Source: an uncultured Collinsella sp. (GTDB taxonomy: Bacteria; Actinomycetota; Coriobacteriia; Coriobacteriales; Coriobacteriaceae). From it: DNA of 5,667 nucleotides. Below, piece after piece: positions 1 through 5,513 of this stretch; the stretch's first letter is position 1, and each line of letters opens with the position of its first letter. The stretch is taken from the NCBI GenBank assembly GCA_900757385.1, contig CAAENO010000186.1:1-5667 (forward strand). The letters run 5' to 3'. The position numbers were made by a program, and so were the translations under genes. The notes under the pieces were generated by a model, which did not search any database, was not told the origin of the DNA, and saw nothing but the letters and a program-made list of their open reading frames with translations.

Positions 1-16
1 GCGAAAGAGGAGCGAA

Positions 17-32
17 GCGTACTTTGGTACGC
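17..32. repeat. Small perfect hairpin 49 bases downstream of aguA
   Basis: Six-base arms, GCGTAC and GTACGC, flank a TTTG loop (CAAA in the minus transcript). The structure lies just past the aguA stop. In the minus direction no run of T follows it, so it does not look like an intrinsic terminator. It may be an intergenic repeat or an mRNA-processing hairpin. Positions 1-80 otherwise show no convincing gene; any aguC start would lie outside the window. Confidence 0.4.
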
Positions 33-80
33 GAGCGACGGTTTGAGCGGCGAGATGGGGTGCCTCGGAAAGTCAGACGA

Positions 81-1286
81 TTAAGCGGACGGCTCCTGCT
101 GCGTGATGCAGTGGATATTGCCGCCGCCGAAGACGACCTGCTCGGACTGAACGCCGACGCACTTGTAGACGCCCTCGCCCCAGACCTCGTCATAGATCTT
201 CTGGAGCGTGTCAACGGCCAGCTGGTCGTTCTCGTCGCCGTACTGCGGGACGATAACGCCGTGGTTGGTGACCAGGTAGTTCATGTAGGAGGCGATCAGC
301 GGCTCGTCGGGAACGCGCGGCTCGGCGTTCTCGTCGGCGTCGATGGTGTCGCAGGAAGCCTGGTCCATGAACAGCGGGTTCACGGGCATGCAGAGCTTGT
401 AGACCTTCATCTTGCGGCCCTTGGCGTCAACGGCGTTGGAGAGGGTCTCGTAGGCAGCGTGGCACTGCTCGTAGAACGGATACTCGGGATCGTCGGTCCA
501 GATGCAGGCCATGACGCCCGGGGCAATGAACGTGGCGACGTCGTCGATGTGGCCGTTGGTCTCCTCGGGGTCGATGCCCTCCTTGACCCAGATGACCTTC
601 TCGACACCCAGGTAATCCTTGAGGTGCTCGTCCATGTAGGCGCGAAGCTCCTCGCTCCAGGGCTCAAACTTCTTGCGGTACTTGGGCCAGATGGACTCGG
701 GATCCTCTTCCTCCTCGAGCACCGCAGAGCAGGTGCGGCCGGGGGACAGGAGGCACTGGTCGGTAACGACAAGGGTGCCCTCGCCGTCGACGGTGATGGA
801 GCCGCCCTCGAGGATCATGTCGTCGGGACGATAGCGACGGCAGCCGGAGAGCTCAGCCATCTTAAGGGCGATCTGCTCGTCCTTGTCCCACGGGAAATAG
901 AGGCCGTCGACGAGGCCGCCGTAGGCGTTAAAGTGCCAGTGGTTGGCGCGCTTCTCGCCCTTGCCGTTGATGACGTAGGTGGCGGCGGTGTCGCGGAACC
1001 AGGCGTCGTCGGTGGTCATCTCGATGACGGTGACGTTCTCGTCGTTCTCGAAGACGGCCTTGCAGTTGGCATAGTCGACCTGGTTGGCGCACATATAGAC
1101 CGGGGTGAACTCGGAGATGGCGCGGGCGATGGCAGCATACTGCTTCTGAGCAGGCTTGGCGCCGTGGGCCCAGGTGTCGGTGCGGTGGGGCCAGCCCATC
1201 CACACGCGATCCTGCGGGGCGAACTCGGCGGGCATGAAGAAGCCGTCGGCCCTAGGGGTGGACTCGGACTCGGTGATCGTACGCAT
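81..1286 (-). CDS. aguA: Agmatine deiminase (agmatine iminohydrolase)
   Basis: Cytosolic enzyme that hydrolyses agmatine to N-carbamoylputrescine and ammonia, the first step of the AgDI pathway. The 401-residue product has the guanidino-modifying fold signature. The nucleophile is Cys393 in GGGNIHCITQQEP; the other catalytic residues are Asp99 (in WFRD), Glu242, His246 and Asp248 (in ETNGHIDD). Other family blocks are FNAYGGLVDGLYFPWD (about 119-134), LEGGS (159-163) and ASYMNYLVTNHGVIVPQYGDEND (332-354, cited by position). The start at 1286 is chosen because GGAGGA lies six bases upstream; the upstream in-frame extension is Arg/Pro-rich and unlike the family. At 401 residues it is longer than the roughly 365-370 usual for the family. 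The extra length is mostly an acidic insertion near 185-224, between the SPGR motif and the YLGVEKVIW strand. It is last of the three operon genes in this window. Function is assigned from family motifs; specificity is inferred but strongly supported by the neighbours. Confidence 0.97.
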   Translation of the reverse strand: MRTITESESTPRADGFFMPAEFAPQDRVWMGWPHRTDTWAHGAKPAQKQYAAIARAISEFTPVYMCANQVDYANCKAVFENDENVTVIEMTTDDAWFRDTAATYVINGKGEKRANHWHFNAYGGLVDGLYFPWDKDEQIALKMAELSGCRRYRPDDMILEGGSITVDGEGTLVVTDQCLLSPGRTCSAVLEEEEDPESIWPKYRKKFEPWSEELRAYMDEHLKDYLGVEKVIWVKEGIDPEETNGHIDDVATFIAPGVMACIWTDDPEYPFYEQCHAAYETLSNAVDAKGRKMKVYKLCMPVNPLFMDQASCDTIDADENAEPRVPDEPLIASYMNYLVTNHGVIVPQYGDENDQLAVDTLQKIYDEVWGEGVYKCVGVQSEQVVFGGGNIHCITQQEPSA

Positions 1287-1292
1287 AAGATT

Positions 1293-1298
1293 TCCTCC
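1293..1298 (-). promoter_or_regulatory. Ribosome binding site of aguA
   Basis: In the minus direction this reads GGAGGA, six bases before the ATG at 1286. It is a near-ideal Shine-Dalgarno sequence and fixes the aguA start, ruling out the 55-residue upstream extension. Confidence 0.9.
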
Positions 1299-1304
1299 AA
1301 ATCG

Positions 1305-1314
1305 AACGATCGTT
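1305..1314. repeat. Perfect 10-base palindrome AACGATCGTT before aguA
   Basis: The palindrome extends to a 14-base near-palindrome (1303-1316) if one G-T pair is allowed. It lies seven bases upstream of the aguA ribosome binding site. It could be an operator or a small RNA hairpin, or chance; no second copy was found upstream of the other genes. Confidence 0.35.
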
Positions 1315-1479
1315 TGCCACGGGCGGGTTACCCGCAGCCTAAAACCAAGAGATGGAAGGCGCCCGTTCCCCGGCAAAGGTCGGGGCGCCCGGCGCCGGTT
1401 TTCACGGAGTCGCACCGGCAAGCGACGACGTAACCAAGTGCGCGGAGACAAAACGCACGAAGGATACGGAAGAGAGATT

Positions 1480-1522
1480 GGGGTGGGCGGTGGTTACCGG
1501 AGCTATCGCTCACACCCACCCC
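1480..1522 (-). ncRNA. Possible three-way-junction RNA structure in the aguD-aguA gap
   Basis: An eight-base perfect outer stem (GGGGTGGG 1480-1487 with CCCACCCC 1515-1522) encloses two adjacent four-base hairpins, CGGT/ACCG at 1488-1499 and GAGC/GCTC at 1500-1511. Only three bases (1512-1514) are left unpaired at the junction. The transcript is read on the minus strand, about 50 bases after the aguD stop. No T-run follows. The fold comes from base complementarity alone; whether it is a functional cis-RNA or a side effect of GC-rich sequence is open. Confidence 0.35.
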
Positions 1523-1571
1523 AGGGAATGGTTAGCAGATGATGAGGGTTGGAGCCCCGAATCCGGGTGCT

Positions 1572-3011
1572 TTAGTTCTCCTCGGCCTCGGCAGCCTCCT
1601 CAGCCAGGCGCTGAGCAGCCAGCTCGGGGGTGAGACCCTTGTACTCGGTCTCGCGGCCCTTGGCGCTGACGACGCGGACGATCTCGCCGATGAACACAAG
1701 CACGATGAAGATGACGATCATCGGGACCTTGTCGCCAATTTCAGCAGCGGAGAACGGAATCAGCGTTGCAACGATGGCAAGAACCAGCTCGATGCAGGGG
1801 ATGGCGAGCATAACCTTCATCATGGCGCCCTTAAACGGGAACGTGAAGATGCGCTCACGGTTCGGGTCGTTCTTACGAAGGTTGAGGAATGCCGGGAACA
1901 TCGGGATGTAGGTGAGCAGCAGGAAGACGACGGAGGTGCCGAAGAGCATCCAGAAGACACCGTTGGAGATGGCGTCGATGGGAACGAGCTGCAGGCACAG
2001 CACCAGGGAGGCAACGACGGCGTTGACCAGGTTGGCGCCGTTCGGCATGTCGTCCTCGGAGATCATCGAGGCGAAGACCTTGGGCATGTTGCCGTGCTCG
2101 GCAGCGTAGCGAGCGACGGAGTTGACGCCGAAGGACCAAGCAGCCATGTTAGCGAACAGGGTGATCAGGAAGGCGATGCAGATGACCTTGAAGATCATGG
2201 AGTCGCCCACCATGGTCTGGACTGCGACGATCATGCCGTAGTCGGGGTCGATGGAGTCGGCCGGCACAGCGGCGCCGATGCCGAAGCCAGCGAACAGGTA
2301 GATGACGGCAATAGCCACGCCACCGACAATGATAGCCTTGGGAATATCGCGAGCGGGATCGGCCATGTCATCGGTCATGGTGCAGATGACCTCGAAGCCC
2401 ATGAAGTTAAAGATGATGATCGACAGATAGCCAAGAGCGTTGGTGTTGGTGAGTTCGGGCAGGAAGGTGGCAGCGGACATGTCGTTCGCAAAACCGTTCT
2501 CCATGGCATACCAAATGCCCAGAGCGCCGACGATAACGGCAACGGCGACCTTGATGATAGCGCCTCCGTTAAGGACCCACTCGGAGTCGGCCGCCTTGGA
2601 GCGCCCCATAAGGTAGACGATCCACACAAAGGCAAGTTCGATACCCATCTTGGCGATTAGGTTGAACTCGACGCCAAAGACCATGCCCAGGATGTCGGGG
2701 AACATGGTAGCCAGCGAGGCGATCCACAGCGGGTAGTTGACCCAGTAGTAGTACGAAATGCGGGCGCCCCACTTGTCGCCCAGGCCATCGCGTACCCAGT
2801 CGTAAATGCCGCCCTCGCCGTCATAGGTGGTGCCGAGCTCGGCGACAACCATGCCGTAAGGGAGCAGGAAGGTCAGGATCAGGAAGATCCACCAGAAGAA
2901 CTGCTGGTTGCCAATGGCAGCAGCAGGTGCGGCGGCCTCGCAAACGAAGACGACGCAGATGATGGTCGAAATGACCGTCAAGAAGGAAAGCTTTTTCTTT
3001 CCGTCGCTCAT
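1572..3011 (-). CDS. aguD: APC-family agmatine/putrescine antiporter
   Basis: Inner-membrane amino acid-polyamine-organocation permease, 479 residues, with twelve predicted membrane segments at about 8-33, 37-59, 85-112, 117-137, 149-170, 194-213, 225-248, 267-293, 327-346, 350-378, 398-420 and 428-448. The family-typical loop after helix 2 (PYGMVVAELG, then EGGIYDWV, about 51-73) is present, as is the FNFMGFEV block of helix 6 (201-208). The tail is hydrophilic and acidic (EEAAEAEEN). The ATG at 3011 is preceded by AAGGAG at a six-base distance. Placement between the carbamoyltransferase and the deiminase is that of AguD, which exchanges external agmatine for internal putrescine. The antiport role is inferred from family and context; sequence alone would allow another basic amino acid or polyamine exchanger. 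No truncation is seen. Confidence 0.9.
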   Translation of the reverse strand: MSDGKKKLSFLTVISTIICVVFVCEAAAPAAAIGNQQFFWWIFLILTFLLPYGMVVAELGTTYDGEGGIYDWVRDGLGDKWGARISYYYWVNYPLWIASLATMFPDILGMVFGVEFNLIAKMGIELAFVWIVYLMGRSKAADSEWVLNGGAIIKVAVAVIVGALGIWYAMENGFANDMSAATFLPELTNTNALGYLSIIIFNFMGFEVICTMTDDMADPARDIPKAIIVGGVAIAVIYLFAGFGIGAAVPADSIDPDYGMIVAVQTMVGDSMIFKVICIAFLITLFANMAAWSFGVNSVARYAAEHGNMPKVFASMISEDDMPNGANLVNAVVASLVLCLQLVPIDAISNGVFWMLFGTSVVFLLLTYIPMFPAFLNLRKNDPNRERIFTFPFKGAMMKVMLAIPCIELVLAIVATLIPFSAAEIGDKVPMIVIFIVLVFIGEIVRVVSAKGRETEYKGLTPELAAQRLAEEAAEAEEN

Positions 3012-3144
3012 GATGAGCTCCTTCGCTCAGTCTTGGACAGATCCGAGGCCCTAAGGTATTAAGGCAATTGCTTGGGCCTCGGTGGGCGGGCGACAGGAGA
3101 CGAGCATCCGCCGCCCGCAAACGTGCTTTTAGAAGCCTTGAGGC
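3012..3144 (-). promoter_or_regulatory. 133-base intercistronic region with two GC-rich stems
   Basis: In the minus direction two inverted repeats follow the ptcA stop. The first pairs 3112-3118 with 3086-3092 (seven bases, GCGGGCG/CGCCCGC). The second pairs 3074-3082 with 3043-3051 (nine bases, CCGAGGCCC/GGGCCTCGG) and can extend by three more pairs past a bulged base. Neither is followed by a T-run. They may slow 3' degradation of the ptcA message or allow partial read-through, giving the genes different expression. The aguD ribosome binding site AAGGAG is at 3018-3023. Confidence 0.5.
3043..3082. repeat. Nine-base inverted repeat upstream of aguD
   Basis: The arms CCGAGGCCC (3043-3051) and GGGCCTCGG (3074-3082) match perfectly and are separated by 22 bases; AAG/CTT adds three pairs next to a bulged T. 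The stem lies about 30 bases before the aguD start. It lacks a terminator T-tract in the operon direction. Confidence 0.5.
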
Positions 3145-4218
3145 TTAGAGCTGCTCGAGAGCCTCGAGAGCGGCGTGGAGCTCAGCCTTGGCGGAGTACT
3201 CGACACCCTCGTCGTTGAGCGGGGTGCGCTTGCCCAGGGCGGCAAGGAGAGCACGAATGGAGTGCTTGCGGTTCTCGGCCTCGACCCAGCACAGGGAGCG
3301 CTCGGGATCGTCCATAACCTCGTCGACGACTTCCTCATTGCGGGTGGCCGGCAGGCAGTGCATGAACTTGGAGTTGGGGCCGGCGAAGTTCATCATGTCC
3401 ATGGTGACCTGATACTTGGGATAGAACACGTCCATGTAGTTCTCGCCCGAGACCTCCTCGTCGTACAGGCCATACCACACGTCGGTGTAGATGAAGTCGG
3501 CGCCCTTGATGCACTCGATGTCGTCGGAGATGACGACCGAGCCGCCGGAGACTTTGCAGTTCTCCTCGGCGATAGCCATCATCTGCTTGCCGAACTCGGC
3601 GCGCTCCTCGACGGTGCCAACATGCAGGCCGCCGTCGGGGATCTGGTGGCCCTTAGGTCCAAACTGGACAAACTTCATGCCGACCTTGGAGGCGATGAAC
3701 ATGAGGGAGACGCAGACCTGGGTGGCGTCGCCGATGAAGGCTAGGGTACAGTCCTCGATCTTCTTGCCCTCGGGGAGGTTCTCGAGCATGGTCATGAGGT
3801 CGCCCATCTCCTGCGTGGGATGGTTGAACTCGGACATGCCGTTGATGACGGGCACAGCGGAGCCCTCGGCGAGGCCGACGACGTCCTTGTGACGGTCAAC
3901 GCGAGCCATCATGATGTCGAGCAGCGAGCCCATAACGCGAGCGGTGTCGCCCAGGGACTCGTGACCGCCGAGCTGGATGGTGCCAGGGCCATAGAACTGA
4001 GCATGGCCACCGAGGTCGGTCATAGCGGTCTCGAAGGAAAGACGAGTGCGGGTGGAGACCTGCTGGAAGATCATGCCAAGGCTCTTGTTGCGGAGCAGGT
4101 GCGGATAATAACCGTCAACCTTGATGGCCTTCTTCATTGCCAGGCCAAGATCCTCGATAGCCAGAATCTGCTCTTTGGTGAAGTCGTTGGTGTCGATGAA
4201 ATCCTTAGGCAGTGCCAT
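3145..4218 (-). CDS. ptcA (aguB): Putrescine carbamoyltransferase
   Basis: Cytosolic carbamoyltransferase that phosphorolyses N-carbamoylputrescine to putrescine and carbamoyl phosphate, the second AgDI step. The 357-residue product has the carbamoyl-phosphate site STRTR (55-59), HPTQ (133-136) and HCLP (287-290). The blocks YGPGTIQLGGHES (76-88) and TDVWYGLY (245-252) followed by VFYPKYQV (264-271) point to putrescine rather than ornithine carbamoyltransferase. The ATG at 4218 is chosen because AAGGA lies seven bases upstream and MALPKDFIDTND starts like the family. An upstream in-frame ATG at 4299 would add 27 residues with no family resemblance. A segment near 190-212 appears about 15 residues longer than in the enterococcal enzyme. 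It is first gene of the operon, directly downstream of the divergent promoter region. Specificity is inferred from motifs plus neighbours. Confidence 0.95.
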   Translation of the reverse strand: MALPKDFIDTNDFTKEQILAIEDLGLAMKKAIKVDGYYPHLLRNKSLGMIFQQVSTRTRLSFETAMTDLGGHAQFYGPGTIQLGGHESLGDTARVMGSLLDIMMARVDRHKDVVGLAEGSAVPVINGMSEFNHPTQEMGDLMTMLENLPEGKKIEDCTLAFIGDATQVCVSLMFIASKVGMKFVQFGPKGHQIPDGGLHVGTVEERAEFGKQMMAIAEENCKVSGGSVVISDDIECIKGADFIYTDVWYGLYDEEVSGENYMDVFYPKYQVTMDMMNFAGPNSKFMHCLPATRNEEVVDEVMDDPERSLCWVEAENRKHSIRALLAALGKRTPLNDEGVEYSAKAELHAALEALEQL

Positions 4219-4372
4219 GTCGATTTCCTTTCCGCCGGTCTTGCCGACTATTACTATGAGGCGCTCGAACATCACGCCTCGTGTTGACAAGACCATCATT
4301 CACCCGTATGCAATTTTTACCTAGTTTATTCGGGATTAAAGACCGTTCATGGAGTTACACCCTCTCTAATCC

Positions 4373-4392
4373 AATATAAACCCGCAGGTCAA
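4373..4392 (-). promoter_or_regulatory. Candidate ptcA operon promoter (weak, activator-type)
   Basis: In the minus direction TTGACC (4392-4387) is followed by TATATT (4378-4373). The gap is only eight bases, so the two cannot be a normal -35/-10 pair. TATATT could be a -10 box whose -35 position has no good match, as expected for an activator-dependent promoter. This would give a leader of roughly 150 bases. The call is tentative. Confidence 0.3.
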
Positions 4393-4394
4393 GA

Positions 4395-4411
4395 GTTTAC
4401 AGGGGGTTTAC
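4395..4411. promoter_or_regulatory. GTTTAC direct repeat, possible activator site
   Basis: GTTTAC occurs at 4395-4400 and again at 4406-4411. The start-to-start distance is 11 bases, about one helical turn, so both copies face the same side of the DNA. The pair sits just upstream of the candidate TATATT box for ptcA, where an activator such as a LuxR-type protein would bind. The role is inferred from position only. Confidence 0.35.
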
Positions 4412-4479
4412 CGTCTGGAACCGCGAACGGTATACGGCTATGCTGTATCTTGGCGTCTAATCCGCAATGGAACGAAGGG

Positions 4480-4509
4480 TTGAGACGTCTATATCCCACA
4501 AGGTATACA
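4480..4509 (+). promoter_or_regulatory. Sigma-70-like promoter of the LuxR-type regulator
   Basis: TTGAGA (4480-4485) and TATACA (4504-4509) are separated by 18 bases, and the ATG at 4547 is 37 bases past the -10 box. Five of six -35 bases and four of six -10 bases match consensus. Transcription would start near 4516, inside a short ATGGC/GCCAT dyad (4509-4521). Confidence 0.55.
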
Positions 4510-4531
4510 TGGCTCGGCCATAGGTGAAATG

Positions 4532-4537
4532 AGAGGA
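4532..4537 (+). promoter_or_regulatory. Ribosome binding site of the regulator
   Basis: AGAGGA lies nine bases before the ATG at 4547. It supports translation starting there, in the frame of the hydrophobic N-terminal piece, rather than at the internal TTG at 4722, which has no such signal. Confidence 0.55.
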
Positions 4538-4546
4538 CGGTGACAG

Positions 4547-4714
4547 ATGAACACCCTGATGTTCTTCTATACCCTAGCGATTCTCCTGATTTGTATTGTG
4601 ACGGCAGTGCTTTCGCTTGCCGCCTATGCCTCGTCCCGTCGACGTTTCTTTATCTATGGCAGTGGCGTTTTTATTTGCTACGCCATCGAGATGACCGAGA
4701 TCTTCTTTTTTTGA
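4547..4714 (+). CDS. N-terminal fragment of the regulator (membrane helices 1 and 2)
   Basis: A 55-residue product starting MNTLMFFYTL. It holds one complete hydrophobic helix (about 3-26), a basic turn (SSRRR, 29-33) and most of a second helix (34-55, ending EIFFF). The charge placement suggests the basic loop is cytoplasmic. On its own it lacks any DNA-binding part, so unless the frame is restored it is unlikely to regulate. A different-frame GTG at 4540 has an overlapping reading frame without membrane character and was not chosen. Confidence 0.6.
   Translation: MNTLMFFYTLAILLICIVTAVLSLAAYASSRRRFFIYGSGVFICYAIEMTEIFFF
4706..4712 (+). repeat. Seven-T homopolymer at the regulator frame break
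   Basis: This T7 run is followed directly by GA, so the in-frame reading ends in TGA. Six T would restore the full regulator frame. Homopolymers of this length can slip in replication or be miscounted in sequencing. Confidence 0.8.
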
Positions 4715-4721
4715 ATACACG

Positions 4722-5513
4722 TTGCAAAACGAGAGTTTTCCGGCCAGCGACTATTACTCAATTACCATGCCTGTGTTGCGGACCCTTGTGGCGACCGCTT
4801 CACAGGCTTTTATTTGGCTGATTGCCATGGACTTGCTCGATAAGCATTCTAAAAAGCAGTTTGTTATTCCCGTCGCAACGTTCTTCCTGAGCGAGCTGCT
4901 GATCATTGTCGCTGTCCCCTACGGCCCCATACATCAATGGCTCTACTACACGATGCGTCAGGTATTCCTTGTATTTGTGGGACTGTATATCTTTTGGACG
5001 GCGCATAAAAGCACGCAGGTCGAGCTTAAGGCGCGCGTCAACAATCAACGAAAGCACCTCATTATCGGCGCCATTCTGGTCGGGTGCATCGTTGCCGAGG
5101 ATTTCTACAACATCCTTGTTGTTCCCATGAGCCTGGCACCCTCTTGGCTGCAGCTGTACCTGTCCGAGCGCAACTTTAGCGAGAACATCTTTGCGTGCTA
5201 CTTTGCGATTCTGCTGATCATCTATGCCTATCACGTGCTTTCGATTCGCATGCAGGAGGCGCCCGAGGAAAAGAACGTCAGCGATCTTGATCGACACATC
5301 GAAGAGCAGATGCCCTTCTATCGCAACGCCTACAAGCTCTCCAACCGCGAAACCGAAGTCATGCGTCTGGTTGTGTTGGGCAAATCGAACCAAGAGATCG
5401 CTGACGAGCTCTTCCTTGCCGTGGGTACCGTCAAGACCCACATCCACAACATCCTGGTCAAAACCGAGCAGCAAAACCGTACGACCCTGATCCTCCACTT
5501 TTGGAAACGATAA
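4722..5513 (+). CDS. C-terminal fragment: membrane helices 3-7 plus LuxR DNA-binding domain
   Basis: The longest open stretch in this frame with a usable start (TTG at 4722) gives 263 residues; ATG 4767 is an alternative. Neither has a clear ribosome binding site, so independent translation is doubtful. Predicted membrane helices lie at about 17-38, 46-66, 72-92, 113-136 and 155-176 of the fragment. The LuxR_C domain covers 205-259 (about 5334-5498). It shows the family pattern LSNRETEVMRLVVLGKSNQE, then EIADELF, VGTVKTHIHNIL and a conserved NRTTL end. There is no phospho-acceptor receiver domain, so this is a one-component membrane sensor and not a two-component response regulator. DNA binding is certain from the family; agmatine sensing is inferred from the neighbouring operon. 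Confidence 0.75.
   Translation: MQNESFPASDYYSITMPVLRTLVATASQAFIWLIAMDLLDKHSKKQFVIPVATFFLSELLIIVAVPYGPIHQWLYYTMRQVFLVFVGLYIFWTAHKSTQVELKARVNNQRKHLIIGAILVGCIVAEDFYNILVVPMSLAPSWLQLYLSERNFSENIFACYFAILLIIYAYHVLSIRMQEAPEEKNVSDLDRHIEEQMPFYRNAYKLSNRETEVMRLVVLGKSNQEIADELFLAVGTVKTHIHNILVKTEQQNRTTLILHFWKR

Larger units (their letters stand above)
1287..1571 (-). promoter_or_regulatory. 285-base structured intercistronic leader between aguD and aguA
   Basis: No gene is supported here. In the aguA direction the region holds several inverted repeats in a row: a possible three-way junction (1480-1522), GCCGGT/ACCGGC (1394-1399 with 1414-1419), a GGCGCC-based stem (1358-1363 with 1384-1389), GCGGG/CCCGC with a three-base loop (1323-1327 with 1331-1335), and a palindrome just before the ribosome binding site (1305-1314). 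None is followed by a run of T in the minus direction, so these are not typical intrinsic terminators. No clear -35/-10 pair was found for a separate aguA promoter. mRNA processing, differential stability or translational control are possible roles. I could not match the region to a known riboswitch class. Confidence 0.5.
4219..4546. promoter_or_regulatory. Divergent promoter region between ptcA and the LuxR-type regulator
   Basis: This 328-base region holds no supported gene and is more A/T-rich than the operon. It must carry the promoters of both units. Visible elements are a sigma-70-like promoter toward the regulator (4480-4509), a weaker TATATT box toward ptcA (4373-4378), a GTTTAC direct repeat (4395-4411), two GGTATAC copies (4429-4435 and 4502-4508) and a small ATGGC/GCCAT dyad (4509-4521). 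The placement fits an AguR-like activator binding between the genes. Confidence 0.7.
4547..5513 (+). pseudogene. aguR: AguR-like membrane LuxR-family regulator, split by a frame change at a T7 run
   Basis: The reading frame opened by the ATG at 4547 ends at a TGA at 4712-4714, directly after seven T (4706-4712). Reading six T instead gives EIFFFEYTLQNESF and continues to 5513, for a 321-residue protein. That protein has seven predicted membrane segments and a C-terminal LuxR helix-turn-helix. The architecture and divergent position match AguR, the agmatine-sensing membrane activator of the aguBDAC operon in Enterococcus and Lactococcus. The second membrane helix spans the break, so both halves clearly belong to one ancestral gene. 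Possible causes are recent inactivation, slipped-strand phase variation, +1 ribosomal frameshifting or a base-count error. The gene is more A/T-rich and less codon-biased than the operon, as is usual for a low-expressed regulator. The terminal WKR codons lie within the downstream inverted repeat. Confidence 0.85.

Noticed and set aside
1390..1430. Cobalamin riboswitch before aguA
   Set aside because: Only a short CCGGTGCGACTCCG stretch resembles it; the B12-box and the other conserved helices are missing and the pathway has no cobalamin link.
24..1433. Long plus-strand open frame opposite aguA (469 codons)
   Set aside because: It is antisense to a clear enzyme gene, has a Val/Gly/Asp/Leu-rich composition typical of a shadow frame in high-GC DNA, and no ribosome binding site or family motif.
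1539..2660. Plus-strand open frame opposite the permease (373 codons)
   Set aside because: Its Asp/His/Gly-rich product is the mirror of the permease codon bias; there are no recognisable domains.
3175..4287. Plus-strand open frames opposite ptcA
   Set aside because: They are shadows of a well-supported carbamoyltransferase gene.
4219..4299. Upstream start extending ptcA by 27 residues
   Set aside because: The extension has no family resemblance, while ATG 4218 has a good ribosome binding site at the right distance.
4284..4312. Perfect TTGACA on the plus strand as a regulator promoter
   Set aside because: The box 17 bases downstream is TATGCA, matching only three of six -10 bases, and it lies more than 230 bases from the regulator start; the pair at 4480-4509 is better placed.
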